Of a stretch of 64,000 nt of DNA, positions 45,480 through 58,630 are shown piece by piece. This stretch comes from Hypoxylon rubiginosum (taxonomy: Eukaryota > Ascomycota > Sordariomycetes > Xylariales > Hypoxylaceae). The stretch's first letter is position 1. Each line of letters begins with the position of its first letter. The translations under genes were made by a program, and so were the position numbers. The notes under the pieces were generated by a model. It was not told the DNA's origin, did not search any database, and worked only from the letters and a program-made list of their open reading frames with translations. The stretch lies in assembly GCA_902806565.1 (NCBI GenBank), contig CADCXA010000043.1, positions 124,001 through 188,000 of the forward strand. Reading direction: 5' to 3'.

Positions 45480-47050
45480 TGCGCCGGTTGCGGCTGTGTG
45501 GAAGCGATGGTCTACGCGACAATTAGAAAAGAGAAGAACAAGACGACACGATGCGATAGGTCAACTCGGAAGGCCGAGGACCGACGCAGTCATGAAGGCC
45601 TTGGGTGGTCTCTATTGGATGAAAGGGCATACCAAGGTCCATGTATTGAGGGTTGTTTACCCCCGAGAAGCAGACCGATAAACACAGCAAAGACCCAGCG
45701 ATTACGGAAGAAAAGAAGCACGAAGCAAGCAAATGAGAGAAAGAATGCAAAATAGCAATGAGGAATTAATCCTGCTTGAGGTCAGTATACACACGAGCGG
45801 ACTGCGCGTGGTGGTTCTGAATGCCGACGGTGACGGCGGTTGAGTTGAATCGGCGCAGACCAAACAACACAAATCTGATTATGCTCGTCAGGGCAACCGA
45901 CGGAGGGAAAAAAGCGGGCGAATGTTAGCAAAAAAGGTTGAAAGCTGTGGCTGGTGTCTACCCGGGTATAGGTATTTGGTATTGGACCTTTGCGTTGGTT
46001 TTTCCCGCGTGGCTGGTTTTGCTTATCGGCGGGAAAAGTCTAAAAATTCGCGTTGGTGGGGTTAAGGAAAACAACGGGCGCCAATCAGATTTGTATTTAC
46101 ATGTATGTACCTTGTATTTATCATCAATACATCCATGTACGTACTCGGTTCGGGGTGCCACGACCTTTAAATTCTACGATGAGTTCCAAAACATGCCTAG
46201 GTACCTAGGTCTTTCCTATAGAAGGTTCTCTATCTAGACCTTGTTACATTTGATACAAATTTGATGCATCTCATCCATTCCATAGTGTAGGTACGTAAAC
46301 TAAAGCCTATTAAAATTAAGAAATCTACCATGGCATGCGCTCAGCTCAGATAAATCTCTAAACAGGCCCTATAGCTAACTACTAGCATACATGTATATAT
46401 GCCTCTTACTGTATAAAGCTAAGTCCGTTCAAGCCCGAGGCGACATTGTGGCTCGTGCGATACCCGAGTCCAACCAAGGAAGTTGTTGTTTAGGTACGGC
46501 CTTGCCTTGCGGCCAACCTGTCCCAACCTGTCAACTCGCCCTTCCGTCATCCGTACCCATTCCGCTACTACCACTACGCAACTACGTAATTTTGATTGCT
46601 CCCCCCCCAAAAATCGATATTCTATAATACCATCATCGCCTTCGATATCATTGCTATCAGTTTCTTAAAAACTGCATACCATAAAACAGTTACCGTTCCG
46701 ATAAAGTCGTATTTGATACCTCAAGTCAATTAATTTATATCATCATCGTGCAATATCCTATTTTTCCTTGCATACCAGTGACTCCTGTCCGTCCGGCAGA
46801 CTCCGACAAAATCCACTTGGCCCGCCCTGTGTCCCATTCCTACGTGTACAATATTGTACATATTAAAAATAAAATAAAAAGCCACATTGCTAACCCTAAA
46901 TACCACTACTCTTCATTCCCCCGCCCCTGCGCAACCGTATCGTAACAACAACGTCAACTCTTCAGCTCTTTCGGAACAAAAACTACCTAACCCATCATCA
47001 TCACCATCCGTCACCCAACTCTACATCTCCCATAAAAAATAATCGTCAAT
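45480..47050. other. Divergent intergenic region between RFX gene and YOP1
   Basis: There is no supported gene. It contains both promoters. CCTAGGTACCTAGG lies at about 46195-46209, and an A/C-rich leader (CAACAACAACG) precedes the YOP1 start. Confidence 0.5.
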
Positions 47051-47853
47051 ATGTCTGCACAAGATCGTGTCCAGCACTATGTGTCCCAGCTCGACCGAGA
47101 GGTACGTAAAAGCCATGCAAATACGATTCGTTCCCTTGCCCCAACCTCTTCCGCCGGCTACGAGAGCTCGGATGGTGTCGCATGCTTCTAGAGACTTTAG
47201 GCTAACGAGATATATCACAGCTTTCCAAGTATCCTACTCTCACTAACCTCGAGAACCAGACCTCGGTCCCCAAGGTCTATGCTGTTATCGGCCTAGCTAC
47301 CCTCTACTTCTTTTTCATCGTCTTCAACCTAGGCGGCCAGCTCCTTACCAACTTCGCTGGCTTCGTCGTCCCTGGGTACTATTCCATGTCCGCTTTATTT
47401 AGTACCACAAAGGCCGATGATACTCAATGGTTGACGGTAAGTTTTATGCCGTCCACGTTGTCGCTGTTAGATATGATCCAAAGCTAACTAGACGTAGTAC
47501 TGGGTTGTCTTCTCTTTCTTCTCGTAAGCCGACTGTGATGCATCCCTCGCCTCGAGTCCGACATCACTAACAGTTGTTTTAGCGTCCTCGAGAGCGCCCT
47601 TAGCGTTGTCTACTGGTTCCCCTTCTACTACACCTTCAAGTTCGTCTTCTTGCTCTGGCTTTCGCTGCCCATGTTCAGGTTCGTAACTCGTAGTCTGTTT
47701 TTTTCTCGTTTCTCCAACTAACAACAAAACAGCGGCGCCCAGCTCATCTTCCGATCCTTCCTGCAGCCCATGCTTGGACGATACTTCTCCGAGTCCGGAT
47801 CGACCGCCGCCAACCTGCGCGCCAAGGCCGACTCCTTTGGCAAGGACCAGTAG
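47051..47853 (+). CDS. yop1: YOP1, ER membrane-shaping protein (REEP/DP1 family)
   Basis: Five exons (47051-47101, 47221-47436, 47498-47523, 47583-47678, 47733-47853) give 169 residues, the usual length. Yop1 inserts as hydrophobic hairpins in the endoplasmic reticulum and bends tubular membrane with reticulons. The order seen is MSAQDRVQHYVSQLDREL, SKYPTLTNLENQTSVPKVYA, first hairpin (VIGLATLYFFFIVFNLGGQLL), PGYYSMSALFST, then the TB2/DP1/HVA22 core YWVVFSFFSVLESALSVVYW-FPFYYTFKFVFLLWLSLP, FSGAQLIFRSFLQPML and a short polar tail. Exon 3 is only 26 nt. The last intron uses a GTTCGT donor. Phases agree at all four junctions. Confidence 0.95.
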
Positions 47854-49865
47854 ATTTAGCTACGGTCTGATAAACCGCTATGAACATGGAGACAATCAGA
47901 GTAAACAGCCCGTGTTCGAGCGAACGAGAATTTATTGACGTTGATGGGACTCGGGTACTTGTCACGAGAAACACACGCGCAGGCCGAGAGTCCCGATGAA
48001 GAGCGAGAGATTTAGTGATGACGTAGTTTTGGGGGGAAGAGGGTCAATTCAGGGTCGTACGCAAAGACGCTGTATCTTTTTTTTCCTCGGAAACTCTATT
48101 CCCTTGAGGCTATTATAGAAATTCATTCAGTTGTTTTGGTGGTAGATATTCGTACAGTTGGTCGGAATGTGAAACACCTTGGTCGAGTTCTTTAACAGCC
48201 TATGCAACCTACCAACACTCGAATGCTAGGTCGCGTTTCGCATATTAACACAAAGTAATACAGCACAGTACGACCTGTATTCCAAGGCAGGTCGAAGAGC
48301 TCGAGTCGAGGCAAATACATAGAAGCCTTTGATAATCTTAAACATAAGGTACTTACTTAGGTACGCTCACGCAGTTTATTACCCATTAGCTCTTAAACGA
48401 ACTCACTATTAGGAGTCATGTTTAGTTCAACTAAGACTTAATTTGGATACCAAGACTTGCGAAGCTTTCCATGAGTAGACGTTGAATAGTCGGTTTTGAC
48501 GATCTTGAGGTTACAAGCCCGACGGGTTACTTACATATGTACCCAGCCTAAGCAGCTTGCCGTGCAGGCAATTTATAGTAGATGCTACACCTGTGTTAGC
48601 ATATATATTTCTCTTCGTCTCTTGGAAACTCGAGAAACTCCGGTCAAGGTGTAGTTCAGTTACGCCAATTTGTCCGCAAGCTCAACCAAGCCAATGCGCT
48701 GGCTACCAATATGATAGACCACACAATTTGCTGGCTGGACGCATCGGGTTACCAGGCTCAAATGGTCATCAGGGCTACGACACGACAGGAAAGTTCGTCT
48801 GGCTTACCTATAACACGGTAGGTATATAGCGATATATCTAGGTACGCTGATGATGGAAATAGATACACGAAGAAGCTGCAAATTCCCTTTTTTTACAGCA
48901 ACGTGATCTGATTTTGGATTGTCCAAGCTTGCTTTAGGTCATCATCGCATCATGGCAGCCAGCAATTAAGGGCCCTCGTGATGATGGTTTTAAACAAGGG
49001 ATTCGAAGAAGTTACTCTCGACGCACACATCGGAGTCGCCAGCAGCGTAGGATGAATGGCACGCAAGCGATGATTTGAGTTGGTGGTCTTTGGATGAAGA
49101 AAAAAAAAGACAAAAAAAAATAAATGGGCTTCGATAATCCTCTTTATACATGTGTCGTTAGATGATAGTATTGCATTAAACGATATCGAAAAGTGGTACC
49201 GATTAGCGCCCTCTTTTGTACTCTATTATGTACATACATAATGTAGCTCCTTACAGCCAATGAGAAACGCCACACTTTACAAGCTTCTTACAGCCGGATA
49301 TAGTACCTAATGTACCTAAAAATCGACGAGCGCATTGCCCATGAAAACATTTCGTGGTGTGACTTTTCACTCCCGAGTTTCGAACTAACAGAACAAATTC
49401 ACGATCTTCAGACAGCAACTTTTCCCAAGAATCCCAGCAAAACCTACAAACATACCAATAATATCCCAACCCGCAGTACATACCAATTCACCAGAAACCA
49501 TCTACCGACTATTCTCTGTACCAACAACTGTCCGATAATAATATTCAGCCGTGCCGACTCGCTACGACGGAAAACCCACCTGTTCTCCCCCTCGCACCTC
49601 AGCACCTCAGCACCTCGCACTTCACAACTTCGTAACAGTCCAGACATACCTACGTCTATATCCCACGAGCATACTACGAACTTGTTTTCCCACCATACCT
49701 TTTCGGAAATAATAATATTGGCGAAGTCCACAAAATCAGTCGGTAGAGGTATAAGTAGGCGTTACGTGGTAGAATTTCGATTTAAGGTAGAAGTATTGGT
49801 GGCAACGGGGAGTCTGAACATACTCGTCCTGAACCAGAGCGGCCTACATCCCTTAGGAACTCAAC
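47854..49865. other. Intergenic
   Basis: No gene is supported. The last 550 bases are A/C-rich and free of stops in one frame (49310-49900), which reads as Ser/Thr/Asn/His-rich sequence. This looks like a long transcribed leader of the 4E-HP gene rather than a protein. Confidence 0.45.
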
Positions 49866-51052
49866 ATGGACAGACAGGAATCGATATGGACTCGCCGTAG
49901 CAAGTGAGTCCGAGTCTTACCTCGTCAGCTCCAATACTTTTATTAATTATTTTCTTTTGTCTTATAGTCTTAGCAACCTCTCGTTGTCCACATCTACTCA
50001 GTCCGATCCTCCCACCACCCCGCGAGACTTCTCGAGTTTGGCCCGGCGAAATGGCGGTCCTCCTTCATCCCACGGTCGCTCTAACCCCTTCAGCGCGACT
50101 ACACCCGGCGGCGGCTTAACGTCGCCCACCAGCGCTGGAGGGGCTAATCAATTCGGTCTGGGATCCGGCGCGTTCGCATCCTTCGGTTCGGCCAAGACTC
50201 CGAAGAGCCAAGGAAACCCTTTCGAACAGGCGATGGGCGCAATTGGCGCTAAGACCCCGTCAACGGAGAAGACGGCAAAGGAATCGATGCGGTCTGCCGT
50301 TAGCAAGCCTTCGATGGGCTCCATTGCCGAGACGAGCGCTCAGCAGGGCTCCACGCCGGCATCACACACCCTCCGCGACACTTGGGTTTTCTGGTTCCGA
50401 CCGCCGATTACTAAGGCTAATGGTTACATCGAATACGACAAGACCTTACACGCGATGATGGCGGTGAAGACGGTGGAGGAGTTCTGGTTGGCGTATGCGC
50501 ATCTGAAGCGACCCTCGATGCTTCCCACGGTGTCAGATTATCATCTCTTCAAGAAGGGCATCCGCCCTATATGGGAGGATGACGAGAACAAACTCGGTGG
50601 CAAGTGGGTTTTGCGGCTTAAGAAGGGTGTTGCGGATCGGTACTACGAGGATCTCCTGATGGCTTGTGTGGGCGATCAATTTGGAGACGAGGCTGATGAG
50701 GTCTGTGGCGTCGTGCTTAGTATGCGCAACGGAGAGGACGTACTCAGCATCTGGACCCGTAGCACCGGGCAGAAGGTTCTCAAGATCCGGTATGTATCCG
50801 CCCGAAGACCCCTCTGCAGCCAGCCCCCTTGACTTACGAGAAACCAGTGAGACGATGCGCCGCGTGCTCAACTACCCCCCTGAAACCCGCATCGAATTCA
50901 AAAGCCACGACGCTAGCATGCAGCAGCGATCCGCCATTGACGAAATGCGCCGCGAGAAAGCGGCCCAGAACCACCACGGCGAGAAGCGATCGCACAATAG
51001 CAACAACAACAAAGCACGACAGTTGCAAGATGAGCAGCAGCAACGATCGTAG
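49866..51052 (+). CDS. Class II eIF4E-like cap-binding protein (4E-HP type)
   Basis: Exons 49866-49903, 49968-50789 and 50848-51052 give 354 residues with consistent phases. The start MDRQESIWTRRSNLSNLSLS fits fungal eIF4E-like proteins. The Ser/Pro/Gly-rich N-terminal 140 residues are followed by the eIF4E fold: LRDTWVFWFRPP, TVEEFWLAYAHLKRPSMLP, YHLFKKGIRPIWEDDENKLG, GKWVLRLKKG, LLMACVGDQF and EVCGVVLSMRNGEDVLSIWTR. Of the two tryptophans that stack on the 7-methylguanosine cap, the second (IWEDD) is present. The first is replaced by Tyr (NGYIEYD), the mark of class II (4E-HP) proteins, which usually repress rather than promote translation. The C-terminus is a basic, Gln/Asn-rich tail. Confidence 0.92.
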
Positions 51053-53642
51053 TTAGATTATGTCTCAAAAAGCTGAACCCAGCGTCGCTTTAAGCGATAG
51101 ACAAGTTTAACTCAAATGAATACATGAATTTTAATGAGAACTATCTGGCGAGGTGGTCCCATTGGAAAACAGGTGAAGTATACGTCGACGCAGGTCCGAT
51201 TTGTGGTTACGCTGCTGAGGTTACCTCTTTGAAGCTGCACTACTTTGCTTGCTACCTACTTGCTATCCCTTCACGACGCTTATGGTAGCCTTTGGGAGAG
51301 AAACCTCTGGAAGTGTAACTTGGAACAAGTTCATATTTCCAAACCCCATTCAGCGGAAAAAAAGACGTTGTACATTACGGAGGACTGTATACGGAGGACT
51401 GTATAATGAGTTCTGGGGCATTTTTGAAAGGCATTCTCCCCGGCCCCTTCGCATGCGTTTGAGGACAAGCAAGGCTGTCTTGTCGGGCCCCCCGTATAAA
51501 TCCGCATAACTACTGTATTTGTATTTCTATTGTACTATCATTCGGCGTTGCTACGCATTGACGATGCTACGTGGTTAATATGAAATCATGCCTCTATGCT
51601 TGTGTCTAATGGGAGAGGGACCTTATTCTCTAAGAGAAGGGGTGATGAGATAGACGGGTAGAGATTCGGCCCTTTAATGTGATCCTAAGAGCTTCGGCAA
51701 ACCAGACACGTTGCTTAAACGGCGACGGGAGTCGAACCAGGTGTATCGAGTCATAAATAAGCCCACGACTATGTGTATTAACCCGCTACCCTCCATGGTT
51801 AACTTGGACGTGATGGATGACAACCGGGAAAGATTCAAGTAGCTGAGGCACTCATTGGGCCGCCTATTCTAAATACCATCACCTACGTAGGCAGGATTGA
51901 AAGGTCAACTCAGATACTCCGCCTAGAAACGACAGTTCCGAATATAAACAGAAAAGGACATTAAGAGTACCTAAGGTATCGTACGTGTACAAATTTACTT
52001 GGTTCATACTTCCTAGATAACCAGTTGTCCAATTAAAACAGGAATATTTCTATTGTTATCTAGAAGTCCAAAACATCTGAATCGTGTCCTATATTTCTAA
52101 ATCAGAGTACCCAGGTCCCGTGGAACGCTAGCGAATGGAAAATACTATGCTATTGCTTACGAACCTGCTTGATTCAAAGAGTTCAAATTTATGAGGTTGA
52201 GACGTATACGAGCCTTGGAAGCATGTGTACCTACACATGCTTTACTCTCTTTCCCATCCACCTAGAGGCTCTCATGGCTTAGGGGAACTGGTGGTTGAAC
52301 CTGGCCCGTGTTGAAATTCTTTGCTTTGGAGTGATCGAGTAGAACATGAATTAACCCGCCACTCAACTCCTGTTGAAGCTTCCTCGACCTGTCTTAGCAA
52401 CTTTGCTGAAGGAACCGTGCGAAGCAACAATGAAGGTAACTCTCCGGTCCGGCTGATGTCGGGTCCTCTAAATTGTTTTTCTGGTGAATGTTTACGTTCT
52501 TGTATGACTTAAGAGCAGATAAGTGTCAAGCTATAAGCAATACAATCGACAAAAGGCTACAAAATCAAAGGTTCCATGACTCGACCATATAAAAGAGGAT
52601 ATAGGCCATACTTTTACGCGTCGAGAACGATAATAGGAGCCTTGGGAGTACGAATCTGGGAATATTAAAAACCAAAAACCTGACAAAATTGTTTCAGTAA
52701 CTGAGAGTAGATTGTAAAATCGTAGAAACCTAACGTTCAAGTATACAAATATCTTCCACAATTTGTCCTTTGGTGTAGTAACTCGAAACACTACACATGC
52801 AGTTAACAGCATAGAGAAAGGAAGGTCCCAGGCTTCAAATCAGCAATAGCTCTAGATTATCTTGAAAAGGGGTCTGTTGTCTAACCCCTGAACAAGGAAA
52901 TAAACTGATGCTCCATTACTTGAGTAGTTTACTTTAAGCACAACATTTTGGGGCTGAACTACGTATAAGGATATAGATTCAACGGTTTAGGAAAAGTGAA
53001 GTAACAACATTGTCATTAGTTGTAAGCAAATGCTAGCTGTGTCTGCTCTTCTCTAGACTAAGATCTTGCAAGCAAGCTATCACGTAAAATAAAATTCTAT
53101 CAAGTCATGAGCTATGCTTGTTACAAAAGATGAAGGCTCGCACCGTGATGGGATGGGTTGATCGTATATCTTGCAACAACACTCACAATGTTGGACTTCT
53201 GCTTTCACAATAATCTCCTAAATCATAAAACACTTTTCTTACTCGAGTCGACTTCAATGATTTGGTCGCTGCGAATTCTGGTTAGCGAGCAATATTAGAG
53301 CACTACTAATAGCATCTTCACAACTAGGAATCACACAAATTACCATCATGTGGAATAAATCCATGTCATTCATTAACCTTTTTACCTTGCCAAAGGCACT
53401 AAAAGACCGCAACGCCGAAGCTCTCTAGCGACCAGAATCCTGCGAAGCCCGAGTATCTATAGCTACCTAGAGACGATAGCCCACGTAAAAGTATTTATTC
53501 CTTCCCACTGCTCAGTTATACCATAAGTCTCGGAATAAACACCACCTCTTAATCCTAACTCAACGCGTCGCTAACTAGTGATACACGACTTGGTATCATG
53601 CCATATTTCTGAATAGACGAAACCCGTGAAAAAGCATCCCTT
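51053..53642. other. Long gene-free region (2.6 kb)
   Basis: No protein gene can be supported between 4E-HP and the CAF-1 gene. It is somewhat AT-richer than its neighbours. It contains a perfect 14-bp tandem duplication ACGGAGGACTGTAT (51377-51404) and one degenerate tRNA-like element near 51727-51790. It could hold a non-coding RNA or an old repeat. Confidence 0.5.
51727..51790 (-). ncRNA. Degenerate tRNA-like element
   Basis: The minus strand has a B-box-like GGTTCGACTCCC (51738-51727) and, upstream, TAGCGGGTTAATAC (about 51787-51774), which resembles an A box. A 6-bp stem AGTCGT/ATGACT could be an anticodon stem. The T-stem has two mismatches and no acceptor stem is convincing, so this is probably a tRNA pseudogene. 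Confidence 0.3.
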
Positions 53643-55654
53643 TCACGAGGCGAACGCGGGTAGAAGAGCCCACTGCTTCACCGACTTCTTAGCCCCGGGT
53701 ACACTGACACGCTGGGCGATCCTGTCGAGTGTTGTCTTCACCTGTGCCTTCGTACAAGGTGGGAACTTCTTCGCCAATAGGTCCACAATCGTCGCTTTGC
53801 TAAACTCTCGTAATTCCTCGCTAACGATAGCTCGCTTGAAGTCGCTGAGTACGTCTTTCGGCACCAAATCCTTGGGGTCAACTGCCGCGGCACTGCTAGA
53901 GGTACCGGAAACTAGTCTGGAAAAAGCGTCCGTAGGTGCGTTGGGTGGGGGCATAGATGCCAAAGGAGTAGCAGCAGTAGCAGTGGGTATCGCCGGGATC
54001 TTTGCCGCGGCGACCTTCTTGTGAGGAGCGGGCCAGTAAGAGGTAGAGAATGGATCAATTCCGGAATGATGCTCGAGGGTATCTATTAAACTGTTAGCAT
54101 AGAAGCGAATTATCGTCTTGTCGATATGAAGTAGAGCTTACCAAGCATGAATTCCAGACGGTACTTGTACACGGTTGCGCAAGGACCCATCCTCGTGTAA
54201 TCCTCGAAGCATATGCCTGTACTCGTTGGCTCTTTCTCCCCAAGGAAGGTCGGTCGGGTTACAGTCGGAACATCCTCAGAATCGTCGAGAAAATCCTCCA
54301 TTTCCTCGTCTGCGTCATGGTCCTCTTCGTCATCCTCTTCGTCGCCCAGATCTTCGCCGTCATCTTCTACCCATTCCGCCTCGGAGTCGTAGTCGTAATC
54401 TAGTGGAAGCACTCTTCCAACTGGTCTGCGGGATAGTGCTAGAAGTTTCTTCCTTTCCATGGGTGTAGTCATAGTTCCAAAGTACGGCGGTCGTACGTCT
54501 TCGTAGAAGGATATGCACTTCACCGGGATAGAATTGAGCTGATCCTGCGCACTGGTGACAAGTCTTTCGGTCTGGGATTCGGATCTTGCAGCTGTCGTAC
54601 CAAGTGTCCGATTACCGTATACGCCTTCCATGATCTTTCTCACGCTCGGTCTTGTGATACCACGTCTCTGTGGGAATGGTATGTCGAACGTTTTGATCGG
54701 ATCGAATGGTCTCGGGTTGAACTCACTACGCTCACCGCGGATATACTCGTCGAGGATTGTAGATTTGACACCTTTGGTCTCCTCGTCCATCTCAAACGGA
54801 GAACGAGCTAAAGTGACGCCCGATTTGATGAAAAAGGGCTGAAAGGTACGATTGTAGGCTGTCTTCTCCGTCTTCGTTGGTACTAGCGGCAAAGGAGAAT
54901 CGTGATCTGGCTTCGGGGGTTTCGTGGTCTGCTCGTCAGGCTTCTTGAATGCGGCGACAGGAGCGCGCTTGACGAAGCTTGCTAACATATTCTTCTGCTT
55001 CTCTTGCTTTCGTTTGGCGGCTAATTCCTCCTCTTCCTTCTTGCGCCTTTTTGCCTCGTCTTCAGCCTTTCTCTTAGCTCTCTCAGCATCCTTCTTAGCT
55101 CTCTCAGCAGCCCTTGCCGCCTTGGCCTCGTCTTCAGCAGCCTTCTTCTTGGCCCTCTCAGCAGCTTCGACATCCCTCTTCTGTCGCTTCTCTGCACGCT
55201 CTTGTTCCCTTTCTGCCGCCGTAAGTTTTCGCTTCGTCGGTTGCGTAGGGTTTGACGTGGCTGGTGCTGTAGCGGTGGTGGCGTGCGATTTCGCAGGTGT
55301 CACATTAGGCGAAGGAGAACCTGGAATTGGTGGGCTAGATCCGGGCTCCGTCAAGCCTGCAGGACTACTTCCCGGTGTCGATTCCATGTTGATCTCTGGT
55401 GCAGGTGACAACTCTATACGTGGAAAGTTAGCAACGTTCATTGACATCTATGTGAAGACTGAGGGAAATTTACGCAGATGGTGGTGAGTAGCTAGTGTAG
55501 GTCCCTCGATTGATTTCTGTACCCCTAGGTTCTCGGAATCCGAGGCTACGTTAACGGCAAGTTGAATAGAGTCGTCGACAAATTCCTCATGTGTCCTCTT
55601 TCTCGAGGATGCCTGAGATTCCTGGACGTTCGGGGATATCGAAAAAAGAGGCAT
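53643..55654 (-). CDS. RLF2: Chromatin assembly factor 1 large subunit (CAF-1 p150/Cac1)
   Basis: Exons 55654-55474, 55413-54142 and 54082-53643 (introns of 60 and 59 bp) encode 630 residues. CAF-1 deposits H3-H4 onto newly replicated DNA, recruited by PCNA. After a Ser/Pro-rich start comes a long, highly charged KER helix (about residues 110-210: repeats of AERAKK and EEDEAKR-like segments). Then comes the central FQPFFIKSGVTLA region, the acidic ED domain (EWVEDDGEDLGDEEDDEED) beside LDYDYDSEAEW, and a C-terminal winged-helix domain (VLSDFKRAIVSEELREFSKA, PPCTKAQVKTTLDRIA, KQWAL). The frame continues four codons upstream of the ATG at 55654 only from a TTG. Confidence 0.93.
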
Positions 55655-57495
55655 CGGCACAGACAAGGGACAGGCTCTTTCTCAGCATTACAGTGTAGTG
55701 TAGTCTTTGTGGTAGAAGTTGTGCTCGACTCGGTGTCTACTTTGTTATGTTGGAAAGCCAGTGATCACGTGCGTAAAGAAAAGAGCTGTTGACGAACCAA
55801 AGGAATCAATTGGGAATCAATTGAGTCGACGGCGAATGCAAGAATGAAGAGATTGAGATTCCGTAATGCCCACCATTCAGACTAGTCAGCCAGTTCAGGG
55901 CTTCCGGCGAAAGAGAGGTTGCAACTGGGTGGGTTTGTCTAGGATTAGTTGGGTGGAACTAAAGAACGCGTCTAGACGCGATTGACCGGGGTGTTCGCGT
56001 CGAGATTAGGAGATGTACCAAGGTAACCTTGGAAGTACCGGCTAATGCGTTTGATTTTCTTGGGACGGATAACGACTTCCTTGTATCCACAACTTGAAGG
56101 TTATGGTGATATGTCTGAGACGATGAAGTTACACAGTTGGGACGTGAATTGGTTTTATCTATATATGTAAGTATACGTATATAAATACCTTAGGCATAAC
56201 TTCAATGTTGCTTTGCACCTTCGCTGTTTACCTCTGTAGGTACCTGAGGTATCGTTTGAAGGGATACAGCCCTGTATCGCAGACAGGCAGGACAGGCAGG
56301 ACCATTGATGAGCTGTGAGCTTTGACCACCTAAGGTACGTACCCTGTTGCCCCAGCACAAAGGATCCACTTTACAATTTACTGCCACCTCTCACCGCCTT
56401 TCAAAAGTCTATATAAGACCTGCCACCCTCCCCCCAAACTCTCTTGGATTTCTTTTCTTCTTCATACTTACCTTGTTCCGAAACAGCTCGCTCAAGCTTG
56501 AGCTGTCTCAAGTAGGTTGACCTGCATTGCACATCGCGGAGTCGGCCTTCTTCTATTATCCCTCGTGGATCGTAGGGGGCGGAATTTTTGCTATCTTTAC
56601 CAATTTTGGAACTCTTTTCGTCACGAGCGATGCCTTGCGCAGCGCCATGAGGAAGATTGAATATCAATTGAGCAACACCCGAAGGGATGTAATTGTGGTA
56701 GCAGTAGGTGTATCCAATGCTGAAGTATCACTGGCCTAGGCTTGTTATTCCAGATGCGAACACACGGTCGATTGCCGCTCGCGCATCTGAACATGAAGGA
56801 CGATTAAGTTGCGTCCTCTACGTCCACTATGAGCATACCCAAGCAGTGATGAATGTGTAATATGTGTAATAATACATAGACCAACATCTCAATGAAGTAA
56901 TGTTATGTGCCTCTACGTATTAGCTATCAAGCTCGAAGATATCTATTCGTGTAGCCCATCGTGATTTGGGTCGCGTCAATGACCACTCTACCTAACTCTC
57001 TTCTTGCCCAGCCATCGTCTGATACTCAGCTATGAGCCTATCTAGCCAAGCCATATTCATTCCACTAGATTATGACTACCTACACAGCTTCCTCTGCTGT
57101 TGCTGTCTCTGTCGCTGTCTTGATGCTTTAATCCTGATGTTCCAACGCGTCTCTTATCGATAAGCCGTAGTATACCTTCGGCCCGTCACCAAATTTTGCC
57201 GGGCCTTGCCATCTGTTCAATTGAACCTTCCATTCGAATTTTCCGCTTTCTATGAAGCTTCATTCTATACATCAACGACGACGTCAGCGGCGCAATCTAC
57301 GTTCCTCGGAGACACAAACTCGACACGCCTGTAACGAAGGGACGGTTGACCCGCCAAAGAGATTATTCAGGCGGATCTAGACAGGGAAAAAGGGAGGGAG
57401 GAGCATGACGATACGTGAAGACATATTGGAAAAGAGACCATTATAGACACAGCTCCCACGGCCTACGGGTTCGGCGCTTCTCCCCCGAACGAACG
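55655..57495. other. Divergent intergenic region
   Basis: No gene is supported between the CAF-1 gene (-) and MRPL34 (+). Short frames here lack motifs. Words of the GGTACCT/AGGTACGTACC type are present near 56240 and 56335. Confidence 0.5.
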
Positions 57496-57994
57496 ATGCG
57501 GTCCCTTCTACGAGCGGTTCTCCCGAGAGCTTGCAGCGCGAGGACTACGAAGACAGCAATCACAAGCATAGCTACGACGAGGTTCGTGACAACCACCCAG
57601 ATCACGCCCACACCTTATACTGTCAACTAACGCCGTACTCTCTCTCTCCAGAACATTCTCCTCGCTGCCCAGCCTCCGCCCAACAATCCTCACCTCCTCC
57701 ACCACCAGCACCGTATTCCGCTCCCGCAACCTCCTCTCCCCGTACACCCCGGCACCCTCGAGCGGCAGCAGCACAGGCGCGGCCCTAGACCTCGTCCCCA
57801 GGTCGTCCGTCACAACGCACCCGTCGACGTGGGGGCCGGCGCAGGTCCGGTTCGGACCACGGCCGACCATGGCCCGGACGTCGCGCCTGGTGCGGAAGCG
57901 GCGCCACGGCTTCCTCAGTCGGCTGCGCGCGCGCAACGGCCGCAGGACCCTGCAGCGACGCAGGGAGAAGAAGAGGTCTGTGCTGTCGAACTGA
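57496..57994 (+). CDS. mrpl34: Mitochondrial ribosomal protein bL34m
   Basis: Exon 1 (57496-57581) and exon 2 (57652-57994) are joined by a 70-bp intron (GTTCGT donor, CTAAC branch, CTCTCTCCAG acceptor) in phase 2 (AG|A Arg) and give 142 residues. The N-terminus MRSLLRAVLPRACSARTTKT is a typical basic mitochondrial targeting sequence. The C-terminal 45 residues are the L34 signature: GPRPTMARTSRLVRKRRHGF, LSRLRARNGRRTLQRRREKK, ending RSVLSN. L34 is a small basic protein of the large mitoribosomal subunit. Neither exon is obvious alone because a longer antisense frame covers exon 2; the spliced frame makes the identity clear. Confidence 0.93.
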
Positions 57995-58630
57995 AGAGTT
58001 GGTTACTCTTCCCGCCTTGCTCCATACAGCAGAGTTATACAGTCCCCCTCTCCTCTTTGACCTTGCTCGTACGAGACGGGAATAGCGGGGGAGGGCCCCT
58101 GAATGCGTAAGGTTCCCTGACCTCCGGAGAACTGTACGGGCGAGATGCTGCGAAGGAGGGCTTGTGGATTTAAGGGGGAAACATGAAGTGTACTACATAC
58201 TACGCATAGAACTGTAAATGCAAGAATATCTCTGAACTAAAGCAAGGAGATACTAGGGTCAGATTAAGCTGCAGATCTTGCTATATGCTTTTTCGAGTCT
58301 ATTGACGGACAATGCTTCGGCCCTTCACTTGAGATGACACAAGGGATTTCTTAGCCACAATAGAAGGAATATGGTACAGTTTAAGACTACTTAGATACAT
58401 TGGTAACGCACGATAAACATTCCCGAGTCAGGTTCATCGAAGCCCATATGTACGGACAGGCATGAATACGCAATTCGTTCAGAAAGCTTGATCATGATAA
58501 CAATAGGAATCGTATCCAAACTAGACTCTATACTCAAGCTCCTAGGTATAAACAACATCCCAAACTCCCTCCCAACCAACCCTCCCAACCACCATTAAAG
58601 CTCATCAGACAAATACCACCCTCCCGCGTC
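57995..58630. other. Intergenic between convergent genes
   Basis: This is the 3' flanks of MRPL34 and of the beta-glucosidase. Nothing more is supported. Confidence 0.5.

Noticed and set aside
57508..57936. 142-codon minus-strand frame
   Set aside because: It is antisense to the spliced MRPL34 exon 2, is Arg-rich as expected from a GC-rich shadow, and has no motif.
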